Assembly: GCA_003988855.1 (NCBI GenBank)
Contig: QYAI01000046.1
Location: 166,216-230,215, forward strand
Length of the DNA: 64,000 bases
Direction of reading: 5' to 3'
Source of the DNA: Arachnopeziza araneosa
Lineage: Eukaryota; Ascomycota; Leotiomycetes; Helotiales; Arachnopezizaceae
Of the stretch, positions 33,127 through 43,831 are shown in pieces. Every line of letters starts with the position of its first letter. The stretch's first letter is position 1. The notes beneath the pieces were generated by a model. The model worked only from the letters and a program-made list of their open reading frames with translations. It made no database searches and was not told the DNA's origin. The position numbers and the translations under genes are program-made.

Positions 33127-36100
33127 ATGTCTTCCAACGATTCAAGCGATTCCGACAACGGAAGACGCGATAATCCTCCAAATCCTCCACCACCCATGGG
33201 TGGGAAACCCAAGAAGAAGAAGAAACGGCACCCACCTCAAGAAACTATTGACAGGATTTGGTCGCGCTTTTCTGCTCGCAAATTCAGCAAAGCGACTCTG
33301 ATTCTGCCCTTTGCGGCTCCTTCAAGCGATCCCTCGAAACCACAAACTCCAAGACCGAACAACCTTTTAGTGTCGGAAGATTACGAAAGAGCGGTACAAG
33401 AATGTCGGAAGAGGGTCAAGAAGCTCGTCAAGGAGTGCAGAAGGGTCAATATGCGATATCGCGATCCAGATTTTGACATTGACTGGGACTTGAAGTGGGA
33501 AAAGGGTTACTGTCTGAATGGACTGGAACGCCGAAAGTTCGAGATTGATGGACGAGCATTTACCAACCCGACCTCGAACGTCCCGAAAGCGGTGAAACGA
33601 GTTCACGAAATATACGACAAAGCCATCTTTCAACCTGAGAAGGCTTCGCCTGGAGATATCAAGCAAGGAAGTCTTGGTGACTGCTGGTTGATGGCTAGTT
33701 TAACTGCGCTTGCGAATTCGGAAGCTGGAGTCAAGCGTATCTGCGTTGAGTATGATACAAGGGTGGGCATCTACGGCTTTGTCTTCCACCGAGATGGGGA
33801 TTGGATCATTTCCATCATCGATGACAAACTCTATATGAGGTCACCGGATTGGGATGCAATTTCTGTGCACCGTCACTTGCTTGAGCAAACTGATCGAGAA
33901 GACGCCGAGACAGAGTATCGAAAGACATATCAAACTGGGTCACAATCATTATTCTTCGCTCAGTGCAAAAATCAGAACGAGACATGGCTTCCTCTACTTG
34001 AGAAGGCTTACGCTAAAGCTCACGGTGACTATGCTGCACTTGCCGGTGGGTGGATTGGCGAAGGTGTCGAAGATCTGACGGGTGGCGTCACAACGGAATT
34101 GTTAACGTCTGATATTTTGGATGTAGACGAATTCTGGAACGCTGAGATCATGAAGGTCAACCAGGAATTCTTATTTGGCTGTTCTACTGGCTTGCTAGAT
34201 GCGGGCTACGGAACTCGAGACGGTATATCAGAAGGTCACGCGTATGTGCTCATGGAAGCACGCGAGCTTCAATCTGGAGAGCGATTGGTCAAACTTCGAA
34301 ATCCATGGGGTAAGGGAAAGAAAGGTAACTGGGAAGGAGCTTGGTCAGATGGAAGCAAAGAATTCACGCCCGAGATTCAAGTCGAGTTAAAGCACAAATT
34401 TGGCAATGACAGTGTCTTCTGGATATCATACAAGGACCTCCTCCGCAAGTACCAGCACTTCGATCGGACACGCCTTTTTCAGGACTCTCCGGACTGGCGT
34501 ATAACCCAGAAATGGATCAGCGTAGAGGTACCTTGGAAAGCCAATTTTGAACAGAAATTCAGAATTGTGCTCAAAAAGGAATCTCCTGTTGTCTTGGTTC
34601 TTAGCCAACTCGATGATCGATATTTCGATGGATTGCAAGGACAATATAGCTTCCGTCTACAGTTCCGTCTGCATGAGGTGGATTCTCCTGATGAAGATGA
34701 CTATATTGTTAGAAGTCATGGCAATTACCTGATGGAACGGAGCGTAGTCGCCGAGCTCAAGAGCTTGCCAGCTGGAACCTACTCCGTTTTTATCATGGTA
34801 ATAGCCGAAAGAGATACCAGCAGGCCTTCGGTAGAAGATGTTGTCAAAACTCAGGCTAGGCGGCGAGTCGATAATGATAAGCTAGCTCAAGTTGGTTCTG
34901 CATACGACATTGCACATGCCAAAGGCGCCATCTACATGGAATCTAAGGCGGCTGCAAGTAAGGCGCGCGATAAAATTAAGGCGCGAGAAGCAAGGATAGC
35001 ACTGCGTAGGAAGAACTGGGAGAAGCAACACTTGAACCGGAACATTGTGAGAAAGCAAGAAAAGAAGAACAGAGACAAGCGTGAGAAGAAAGAAGCTAAA
35101 GAGCTTGCCGAAGCCAAAGAAAAGGAGGAATCAGAACCCAGAGACCAAGCTGTTCAGACTGAAGATGTGAAAGAAATCGCCTTCGAGACCGAAGACAAGG
35201 GAATGCAGACTGAAGAGCCGGCAGCATCGAGTACCGAATCCGACCAGACTGTGAAGGCTCAAGCAGATGAGAATGAGAACGATAAAGCGGTACAGACTGA
35301 TGATATGTCTATCTCCACCGAATCTCACGGCACTTTTGAAACCCCGAAGAGCAGCTCTGCAGCCAACTCGCCCGGTCCTCAGCTTATACGAATTCCATCA
35401 GTCTCAGTTCAATCTGGCGGGGGTGGCCCACCACCTCCCCCAGATTACACTCGTGACGGTAAGACTTCGACGTCTCAGCAGCCGTATTATCGTCGACAAT
35501 CTCAGCAACAACATTACATGACTTCGGAGGGTGAATCGAGTGCCTCACCAATTTCTGAATGTGATGATATCTACAGTGACGATGATCCGACTTTGAAGCC
35601 AAGACCCATCAACACTAGTGGCACTGCGCCATCGGGCTCTAAGTCCAGAAGTAGAGACAGTGATGATGAAGACGAGCCCGAACCCTGGAATGCAGTCTGT
35701 ATTGTGGGCTTCAGAGTTTACAGTAAAGATGAGGAGCTAGAAGTCAAGATATATGAAGATGGATTGGAAGAAATTGATAAAGTAGTCGTTGAGGAGAAAG
35801 TGGATGAAGGAACTAACGCGGATGATGAGGATGGTGATGAGGAGCTGAAGGTGGGAGATGAAAAAACGAGTCTTATCCAAGAAGAGAAGAAAGACAAAGC
35901 GGTAAATGCTAAGACTGGAGAGACAGAACTTCCGGTGAAGCCAAGGGAGGAAGAGGTAAAAGAAGAACCTGTTGTGGAGGAGAACAAAGAAGGTAGAACA
36001 GATGCCAAGACCGGCGAGACCTCAGTTCTAGTAAAACTAGAAGAAGACAAAGCAGAGCCTGTGGAGGAGTGTAGTATCGAAGCCCACAACAAGAACGAAG

Positions 36101-36192
36101 TGATCAAACCCCCGGTGAACGCAAATGAGGAGCAAGATAAGGTAGTGCTTACAGACGATAAAAGCGGTACAGACACAGCAAAACCAAAGTAG
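33127..36192 (+). CDS. Calpain-like cysteine protease with long acidic repetitive tail
   Basis: Single exon, 1,021 residues. The calpain catalytic core has QGSLGDCWLMASLTALA with nucleophile C186, EGHAYVLMEA with H371 and LVKLRNPWGKG with N392, so the triad is complete. A beta-sandwich (C2-like) domain follows (VLVLSQLDDRYF ... ERSVVAELKSLPAGTYSVFI). Residues about 610-690 form a Lys/Glu/Arg-rich coiled coil. The last 330 residues are acidic and disordered, with three QT-type motifs (VQTED, MQTEE, VQTDD) and a duplicated AKTGET segment. No EF-hand domain is present. The frame also opens upstream with TTG, but MSSNDSSDSD at 33127 is the first ATG. PalB/Rim13-type calpains of the pH pathway have a different layout, so this is another fungal calpain class with unknown substrates. 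Confidence 0.9.
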   Translation: MSSNDSSDSDNGRRDNPPNPPPPMGGKPKKKKKRHPPQETIDRIWSRFSARKFSKATLILPFAAPSSDPSKPQTPRPNNLLVSEDYERAVQECRKRVKKLVKECRRVNMRYRDPDFDIDWDLKWEKGYCLNGLERRKFEIDGRAFTNPTSNVPKAVKRVHEIYDKAIFQPEKASPGDIKQGSLGDCWLMASLTALANSEAGVKRICVEYDTRVGIYGFVFHRDGDWIISIIDDKLYMRSPDWDAISVHRHLLEQTDREDAETEYRKTYQTGSQSLFFAQCKNQNETWLPLLEKAYAKAHGDYAALAGGWIGEGVEDLTGGVTTELLTSDILDVDEFWNAEIMKVNQEFLFGCSTGLLDAGYGTRDGISEGHAYVLMEARELQSGERLVKLRNPWGKGKKGNWEGAWSDGSKEFTPEIQVELKHKFGNDSVFWISYKDLLRKYQHFDRTRLFQDSPDWRITQKWISVEVPWKANFEQKFRIVLKKESPVVLVLSQLDDRYFDGLQGQYSFRLQFRLHEVDSPDEDDYIVRSHGNYLMERSVVAELKSLPAGTYSVFIMVIAERDTSRPSVEDVVKTQARRRVDNDKLAQVGSAYDIAHAKGAIYMESKAAASKARDKIKAREARIALRRKNWEKQHLNRNIVRKQEKKNRDKREKKEAKELAEAKEKEESEPRDQAVQTEDVKEIAFETEDKGMQTEEPAASSTESDQTVKAQADENENDKAVQTDDMSISTESHGTFETPKSSSAANSPGPQLIRIPSVSVQSGGGGPPPPPDYTRDGKTSTSQQPYYRRQSQQQHYMTSEGESSASPISECDDIYSDDDPTLKPRPINTSGTAPSGSKSRSRDSDDEDEPEPWNAVCIVGFRVYSKDEELEVKIYEDGLEEIDKVVVEEKVDEGTNADDEDGDEELKVGDEKTSLIQEEKKDKAVNAKTGETELPVKPREEEVKEEPVVEENKEGRTDAKTGETSVLVKLEEDKAEPVEECSIEAHNKNEVIKPPVNANEEQDKVVLTDDKSGTDTAKPK

Positions 36193-38305
36193 GTTGAGGA
36201 ACTAAACCATACATCGAACCTTTGGGTAGACTGTACCGAGAAGCAAGCTCTACAGTTGAAAAATGAACATGTCAAAGAGCTCTGGAAAGGCAAGCAAGAC
36301 ATTGTCACCATAACAATTAGCAGGAAAGTTGGAGTAGAGATCTTAGATAAGAAGGAGTGACTGGATTGGATATCATAGCAAGCATTTGGATTGGCGTTTG
36401 GAGCTTTCTTGATGAACATGGTTCTCTTCACCTCCCTCAATTTTGAATATGCACAATCCTATGACACTGGGGCAACCAATACCGTTTAATTAATACTGTA
36501 AATTTATTACCTTCCACAAAGATACCCCATACTTCTTGTTAATGATTCTTCGACATAGTTATCCTCTGTGCGAGAAATTCCTTTGAGTATCATTTGCTCC
36601 CTCTTAGGTGGAAGTGCACCCTTAGAGCGGGAAGCGATGGGCTTGAAGGAAGGAGCTTAAGAGACAATAAAGTAGAGACGGATAAATTTATAATCTTTCA
36701 ATTAGCTTGTCAAGCAGAGATCCTAGTGGAGAGCAGTTGTAAGCTAAAGGCGCGGATTGAAATCAGGAAGCTCGCGAAAAGATATCCTAGATGAAAATGA
36801 TCACGATTGCGGACTTTCTTTTGCTACAGGTACTTCCAAATCAAGAGATCTTCTTTACAGGGTCCTAGTAAAGTTTTCAAATGTTTGATAAGGTGTCTGT
36901 GTTGTTCCTGCGACTTGCTCTTTCCAGATGTAGAAGGATTGCCTACCTAGGTACTCAAACTCCGCAAGCTTCCTTCTCCTTTCCCGATGAGCCCAAAATC
37001 TCAATCAACTTGTCAACCGCCCTCAGAAGTCGAGTGACTCATTTCACGCCGGAGACGAATCCGGCAAATCATCAGAAACGGATACAGCAACCCTTCGGAA
37101 ACGAAACCTGCAAATCCTGTTACCTTTATCCCCCCCCAATCACTACATCTCCCGCAATATCTGCCTTTATCATTAGAAAACTCAGCCCCTTTGACACGAT
37201 TCCCCATCAACTCTCTGCGAAGCCTCTCCGTGACACACCGCCAGTTCCTGAGGTAGGCATGCATCTCCATCGGTGAGCATCATGGGATGGGATGGGATCT
37301 TGCTAATACCACAGCTCAGTTCTCAAGAGCCGAGAGATACCAAGATATTGTCTGGCTGCGATAGAGGTTGGTGATTCAGGGGCGTCTCTCACCTTCAAGC
37401 CTCAAGATTTCACACACGCTCATATCAAGCCGTCAATCTTTTCCGGTGTTCATTCGGCGAATAAAGGCAGCTTGAGATTTTTTAAAGCGGTCAGTGTGAT
37501 CGGTCAGTCTCCCAGTCGGAAGAAGAGCTTGTTCTTTGTCCATCCAAGAAAGCATCTGGTCAATGAACATTGGTTCTAGCCCTTCAGTCAAACTACAAAG
37601 TACGGCGTCTGTGTAGTGACTTGTCGTCTGTTCAAATTAGCGGAGACAAGCCCTTGAATATTTTGTTGAAAATGTAGGTAACTTTTTCTTCCTTTAAAGT
37701 CTCGTCTTAATCTAATCCTTTCTATGAAGTTTAATCCGACGTTAATCTTGGGTTTAGCACGCTACAGTTTCCTACTCATTCATCACGGAGACAAGAAGAG
37801 TCCAAGAACATCCTGCTGGTTCAATCGCCTTACCAGGCACACTACATGAAGGCTGGCTTTTGTACCACTGTCCTAAATACGCTTAGGGCATTAACACTTC
37901 CCTGCATTTCCGGAACAAAAAACTGTGACCTACTTTCTTCGACAAATCCAACGGAACTCTGCTGAGAGTTACAGCTTTTAGATTCTGTAACTGTTGTCAC
38001 TTGTGTAAGATCATAAGATATCAGCCAAGAGAATAAACTGGGTGACAATTGGCCTTCTAGGATCAATAGCTGCTGTTTATCAACCAGGACAACAAGTTGC
38101 TTTTGATTGAGGTACCACGTTCTTGAAGGCTTGACTCTTCTCTTCCAACTTAAGAAGCTGGATTACGCCTCCTTGGATGTAAGTAGCTTCTCTAGAAGAT
38201 ATAAGAAATATCAAGTGCTGATTTGCTAGACATTGTAGCAACAGTTGAAGGTCAATCATCTCAAGTGGGATAGGTGCCAAAATAAAGAAAGCTGCCGAGG
38301 CAACT
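36193..38305. other. Intergenic, no gene seen
   Basis: 2.1 kb between two plus-strand genes. AT-rich, with a short C tract at about 37,131. Small frames (37,013-37,270 minus, 36,881-37,276 plus) overlap each other and have no signature. The start-proximal part should contain the promoter of the Asn/Gln-rich protein gene. Confidence 0.45.
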
Positions 38306-40823
38306 ATGGGCGGCTTTAATAATATATCAGCCTACGAGTATGTGGTAGGCAGAAGAATTCGGCCACCACCTGTAAGGTCGAGATCACCTCGCCGAACGAT
38401 TAAAGTGTTTGTGAAGTCTACTCCGGAGTCAGATGAGGTGTCTATTGAAGCTACCAGCGAGTCTGAAGTCGAGTCCGACATCGACTCTGATTCTTCAGTT
38501 GAGGAACAACCAGTAGTTGTGAAGAAGAAGAAAAAAGTTCATTTTGATGAATCTCTCCAAGAAAAAACTGTAAGTAAAGAGAAAGATAGTGAAAAGCCAA
38601 AGTCGGCTATGAAGAAGGGTACCGAGAAAGCTTTAATATCGGAAAGTAGCGAAGAAGAATCTGGCTGCGATTGCACTTCAGACGAAGAAGTGAATTCGAA
38701 AAAGACTAAGGACGGAGGCAAAGATAGACAACCCGATTCCATACAGCAAAAAGATCAAAGCAGACAGAACAAGGATCAAAAGCAACACAACCAGAATCAA
38801 AACAAAATTCAAAAGCAGCAAGAAGGTCGGCAAAATCAGAATCAGAACCAAAATAAACAAAATAAGCAACAGTCCCAGGATCAGGACCAAGGCCAAAACC
38901 AAAGCACCCCAAGTCGACAAACTCAACAACAGCCTCAAAACGCCGACGTGAACCCGAGCCAGAACAGCCAACAGCAAAGACGATTCCGAGATCAAACTAA
39001 TTACACAAACATTTCGCAGCAAGTTCAACCTCAATCAAATAGTTTCCCTCGTCTACAGTCATATCCACAAGGAAGGATGCCTTGTCGGATACTTCAAGGA
39101 TCCAGGGCTGACGTTGTGCTCCGCGAAGATGTGATCGAGATTCCGTCCGATCCACGCCCAAACTCTTTCTTCGATTCAAAGACCGGTGTGCTCCGTGTCT
39201 ACCATGGTCCAGTATATGGCAACCCGTACGCCACTTTGGTTCCGATAACAAACACAGCAATGCCACTCGGTACTGCTCCTGCTCATGCTGGCCAGTTCGG
39301 CAATTCTTCATCGGGTGGCGGGTTTGGAGGACCTCCAGCTACTCCATGGGGTAATCAACTTCAAATCAGCCGATCTCAGGGTTGGGGACCTCAAGCAAAT
39401 TGGGGAAGTGGGCCACCTCAGAGTTACGGAGAAAATGCGAATTATGGCAATGGACCACCTCATCATCACGGGGGTCCTGTAAATTATGGTAATGAACACT
39501 ATTTTAATTACACAGGTCCAACGAATCAAGGAATCGGACCACCAGCAGTGCAAAATTCCTGGAAAAACAATTCAAAGCCTCAAGGTGAGTTCGCTAAATG
39601 TTCATTTCAACAGAGATACTGACCAATAATCAGGAAAAACTCCGTTGCAACATAACTCAAAGCCTCGTAATGATAACAAGTCAGCATCGCCAAATAACAG
39701 CAACAAACCACAGTCTCCTAACAACAGCAATAAGGCACAGTCTCCTAACAACAGCAACAAGGCACAGTCTCCTAATAACAGCAACAAGGCACAATCTCCC
39801 AACAACAGCAACAATAATAACAACGGCTGGGTTGAAATGACGCCACAGGATGCAGAGAAAATGAATAACGGAGACATGCCTGGATCATGGGGCAACGATA
39901 ATAGCAACTTTAATCAAGACAACTCGAGTTGGGACAACAATCAGAATACTTCTAGTGGAGATCAAAACCAGGCTTCGTCTTGGGGTAACGATAACAACCA
40001 ATCATCGAATCAAAACAACTCATCCGGGGGTAATGATACTAATCAACCTTCAAACCAGAATACATCGAGTGGGGACAACAACCAAGATTCTTCCTGGGGT
40101 AATGAGAACAGCCAGCCATCTAATGATAATTCATGGGGAAATGCTGACCAGAATACATCCAATGATAATTCCGGGGGAAGCAATAACCAGAACACATCAA
40201 ACGACAATGCAGGATGGAATCAAAGCTCTAACTCAAACAACAACGCTTCAGGAAACGACTGGAACGGTGGAGGTGGCTCTGGTGGAGGAAAATCGAATGG
40301 CAGCCAATCTAACAATTGGAACAATAATCAAAATTCAAATTCGAATAACAAGGGCTCGGGAAACGACTGGAGCGTTGGAGGCGGATCTGGCGGTAATGAT
40401 TGGAACAACAATCAAAGCTCTAATTCGAATAATGCCTCTTCTAAGAATGACTGGAACAATGGAGGCAACTCTGGTGGAGGTCGAAGTGGTGGTAACAATT
40501 CAAGAGGATGGGACAACAACCAAAGCTCTAATTCCAATAATAATGCCACGTCAGGAAATAGTTGGAATGGTGGAGATAATTCGAATGGTAACCAGTCTGG
40601 AGGCTGGAATAGCAATTCTAATAATCACGCGAGCGGTGATTCCTGGGGTGCTCCTTCGAATCCACAGCCATGGGGTGATAGTTCTGCCACTACTCATTCT
40701 TACGTTCCGAACACTGGTGGAGGAAAAGAGAATAAATCTAATAGAGGAGGCAACTCAGGATGGGGATCATCGCCTCAAGGTGGCTCAGGTTGGGGAGGTG
40801 GCAAAAACAACAGTGGTTGGTGA
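38306..40823 (+). CDS. Prion-like Asn/Gln-rich low-complexity protein
   Basis: Two exons (38306-39584 and 39634-40823; 49-nt GTGAGT...CAG intron) give 822 residues. I do not recognise the protein. The N-terminus MGGFNNISAYEYVVGRRIRP is followed by an Arg/Ser stretch, an acidic Ser region and the KKKKKVHFDES motif (a PP1-docking-like KVHF). Next comes a Gln/Asn/Lys tract of about 90 residues. A small conserved-looking block then contains CRILQGSRADVVLREDVIEI and VLRVYHGPVYGNPYATLVPI. The second half is almost only Asn, Gly, Ser, Gln and Trp, with repeated NNSNKAQSP and SWGNDNN-type units. Such composition is typical of prion-like, phase-separating RNA-associated proteins. The reading frame stays open through every repeat, which argues for selection on protein. 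Confidence 0.8.
39687..39821 (+). repeat. 27-bp coding tandem repeat (SPNNSNKAQ units)
   Basis: Five near-identical 27-bp units starting at 39687, 39714, 39741, 39768 and 39795; the last diverges into an Asn run. Each codes for nine residues, Ser-Pro-Asn-Asn-Ser-Asn-Lys-(Ala/Pro)-Gln. Most differences between units are synonymous (AAC/AAT, CAG/CAA). Confidence 0.92.
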
Positions 40824-41176
40824 ATGGCAGAGCCTATTAGCTGATATTTGCCTTGATTCTTTAGTATGTTGAAAGAGCTCCTTTGGCAACTTTTGCTATA
40901 GAGGATGGCTTGAAATCAATATGAGCATTGGTAGGATGCTCAGGATATGTGATAGCTAGGGAGCCTATGTGCTAAATTTGATAAAGCAGTGAGACGGTGT
41001 CTTGCTTTTGCTCTCAAACAATACAATACCTCTCAAACCAACCAACCAACCAATCAGTAAAATGTGATATTCTAAGAACGGGGAGGGAGAGCGTTGTTGT
41101 CGTGCGAGTTTAATGGAAGACGTATGAGGTAAAGCCCAAGTGTCGTTGTCTCGACCCCTGTCAAAATCGAGCCTCA
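40824..41176. other. Intergenic with AACC microsatellite
   Basis: 353 bp between two plus-strand genes. Contains about four AACC units near 41,036-41,053. No gene seen; it should hold the promoter of the UPF0047 gene. Confidence 0.5.
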
Positions 41177-42267
41177 ATGACGCCCACCCCACCTGAATAC
41201 TATCAACTTCTAATGCCCTCTCAAAAGACTACGAGCACTAGTTCTCTCTACGCCACCCTTGGCTTCACTCTCCTCCTCTCCGTCTGCCTCTTCCCCAACC
41301 TCTTCCATCTTGTTTGGAGCATTCCCCTCTCGCTGCTCCTCCCCTCGACCTACATCCGCACCCCACCAACACCCCGCGCCAGCGCCACCAGCAACATGAG
41401 CTGGTTCCAAAAAGGCTTCACGCTCCCTTCGAAATCTCGCGGCTCGTACCTCATCACCGACACGGTCGTCAAGGAGCTCCCGGAGCTGAAGCAGTACAAA
41501 GTCGGCCTGTTGAACCTGTTCATTCAGCATACGTCATGTGCGCTCAGCTTGAACGAGAATTGGGATGCGGATGTCAGGGAGGATATGAGCGATGCCCTAG
41601 ACCGCATCGCGCCGGAGGATCACAAGGGCGATCTGTACAGACACAGGTAGGCTTATTCTTATCCTCATCTGCTCATCTCCCCCGTGAGCTTCGGAACCTG
41701 GGAGCTGTTCCATGAGCGGCATGCTCACATGTCCTTCGTTTTTCAGCTCCGCTTGAAACAGCTCTCAGATTCTGGAGCTCTCTCCCAGCCCTCAGCTATC
41801 TACCGTGCTAATCTGGGGACTAAAAGTGATGAAGGTTTGGATGACATGCCGGTACGTTCTTCTGGGTCTGGTAGAGGTTTTACTAGTTGGGGCAGAGAAT
41901 AGAGGCCAGCGAGGTTGCAAGAGGATATGGACTAATCTGGGATGCATAGGCACATATCAAGAGCGCTTTGATTGGGGCGAGTGTGACGATTCCGATCAAA
42001 GATGGCAAGTTGGCGACGGGGACGTGGCAGGGCATCGTAAGGATCCCCGAGCTCTATTAATCCTTTGTTATTTTTGCTCCTGAGACAGAGTATTCAAGTG
42101 ATGCACTCTTAAGACAACGGCATCTGGCGGTACTCGATCCTCCTCACCCCTAATACACGCTCCAAAAGGAAAATACTGACTCCCTGGTGTTCCAGTGGTA
42201 CCTGGAGTTTAGAGCTATGAAACATCAGAGAAGGGTGGTGGCCACGATTCAAGGGGAGAAGATGTAA
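41177..42267 (+). CDS. YjbQ/UPF0047 family protein with optional N-terminal membrane segment
   Basis: Four exons (41177-41646, 41827-41851, 41950-42036, 42196-42267) join in frame; introns are 180, 98 and 159 nt. The core from MSWFQKGFTLPSKSRGSYL (ATG 41396) to IQGEKM is 144 residues, the usual family length. Signatures are LLNLFIQHTSCALSLNENWD, DVREDMSDALDRIAP, DLYRH, DEGLDDMPAHIKSALIG and GTWQGIWYLEFR, with the conserved metal-binding His residues. The in-frame ATG at 41177 adds 73 residues containing a hydrophobic helix (LYATLGFTLLLSVCLFPNLF), which could be a leader for mitochondria or membrane, or 5' UTR read by chance. Some bacterial members have thiamine-phosphate synthase activity; the fungal function is not established. 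The 25-nt exon 2 is supported by the DDMPAH motif spanning the junction. Confidence 0.85.
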
Positions 42268-42611
42268 GACTGTTCGAGAGGAGATTCGAGGATTTGACCT
42301 GGCTTGGCGGTTGCTACATATGTATGAATATGAGGTAGGCAAGATTCTGCTTAAGAGAGTGAGCAACGCATCAATCCTAATGACAGGATACGTCAAAAGA
42401 GATTATCGTCTGGACTTAAATTGGAAGCCGAGTCAGAAGACAGTACTGTGTTTTTACAGCTATCTACATTAGATTTCAGGCCTCACCAGTCTACCATCTT
42501 TATACGACCAACGGTGTATCCACATCTATGGTATCAGACCCCTATCCCAAGTTTTGTATCCCTTACCACTAAACGCCATTGAATGAATGCCTTGTCAATG
42601 TTAAATCATCA
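42268..42611. other. Convergent 3' intergenic region
   Basis: 344 bp between the stops of the UPF0047 and CFIm25 genes; AT-rich, no gene seen. Confidence 0.5.
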
Positions 42612-43473
42612 TCACATAGTACCGTTCTCATGCTTGACACCCTCGTCCTTCATCTCTTCATCACCGCCGGCAAGAACTTTTGTCTTTGGAGCATAGCCAT
42701 CCTCTGGTCCGCCACCCGGAGTAACAGCAACCACCTGTCCATTCTCATCAATAAACTCAAAGTTGTATCTTGATAAAAGATGCGGAATAGCCGACAACTG
42801 AGGGCCGTATCTTGCAGTGTTATCGTAGAGCTCGAATAATGGTACGGCTAACAGCTTCATGTTCTTAGGCACACTCAAAACTTCTGCGCGGACCAATTAG
42901 CATTCATCAAGTAGCATAAGATAAGAACCTACTCTGCCTAGGAAGTTGGATAAAGTACAACTTCTTACACTCCTTCGGCCGGGTGACATGCGCAGGAATA
43001 AACGGGTACATGAAAGTCTCGAAATTCGGCCTCCACCACTGCGCCAACGTATCACCAATCTCCCACTCCTCGTTGACGCCCTCGCCAGAGAACTGCGTTC
43101 CTACAGGCGCCAACCTCTCATTGAGACGCATCTTGAAACCGCTGATCTCGTCATCCTCGGGCTTGAGATAGTCCCCAGGGAGTTTGAAGAACGCGTTTGC
43201 GATTTGTAGCATCAGGATGTGAGGGTGGTTATGTTCGTGGCAGACCAGAATCCCTTCGCAGGTACGGCGCATGCCATGGTCGACATAGTGCTCTTCGAGT
43301 CGTTTGAGGCGCGCGAGGACGGAGGGGTCTTCTTCTGGCTGTGTTTCTTTGGTGCCGAAGGTGTAGTTGGAGAGGGGGTAGAGACGGATGGTTTTGGGCT
43401 GGTTGGCGTTGAAAGAGATGGGGAGGATTGGGGGGTAGGAGGTTTGTAGGGCGGTGGTCGTGATGGTAGACAT
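42612..43473 (-). CDS. NUDT21: Pre-mRNA cleavage factor Im 25 kDa subunit (NUDT21/CFIm25)
   Basis: Nudix-fold subunit of the cleavage and polyadenylation machinery that binds UGUA elements and governs poly(A) site choice in the nucleus. Exons 43473-42933 and 42883-42612 join in frame (49-nt intron within LPRQKVLSVPKN), giving 270 residues. Diagnostic stretches are KTIRLYPLSNYTFGTKE, EHYVDHGMRRTCEGILVCHE, HPHILMLQIANAFFKLPGD, the imperfect Nudix region GFKMRLNERLAP, and FETFMYPFIPAHVTRPKECK. Catalytic Nudix glutamates are missing, as expected for this RNA-binding family. The tail after LSRYNFEFID is an acidic fungal extension. Saccharomyces lacks this protein but filamentous fungi keep it. MSTITTTAL is preferred over a start 22 codons upstream. 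Confidence 0.93.
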
Positions 43474-43831
43474 GGTGGGCAATCTGAGAAGGTTTGGGAG
43501 AGGAGAGGGGAGAAAGTTGGAGATGTTCAAGAGCTCCAATTGCAGAAAGAAGGCGGTGAGAAATCGGCTTGAAGCGAATCACGGGGAATATATTGTCAAC
43601 TTGATCATCAAAAAATACAAGTTTATCATTGAATGGATCAGTCAAAAATTGGTAGTACCGTAGCGTAGATTTCAAAAGGTAAAGGTGTACTCTTCGTAAT
43701 TGAAAACTTTGGAATAGAATCACAACGCTCACTGCACAATAACCGTCACTGAAGGGCTCAGGATGTAATGTGAAACCTTTATACGATCATATTTACAATA
43801 TCAGTAGTCCCATGACTCCTAATACGAACTT
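43474..43831. other. Intergenic spacer upstream of CFIm25
   Basis: 358 bp; contains the promoter of the CFIm25 gene and the 3' end of the NDUFS6 gene, both on the minus strand. No further gene seen. Confidence 0.5.

Noticed and set aside
35718..36440. 240-codon minus-strand ORF rich in Ser, Thr and Phe
   Set aside because: It is the antisense shadow of the acidic Glu/Lys-rich calpain tail.
38678..39034. Minus-strand hydrophobic ORF that looks like a membrane protein
   Set aside because: Antisense of the Gln/Asn/Lys tract gives artificial Leu/Val runs; not a gene.
39955..40872. 305-codon frame overlapping the Asn-rich second exon
   Set aside because: Shadow frame of the repetitive exon; the spliced Asn/Gly frame fits the intron phase and the upstream exon.
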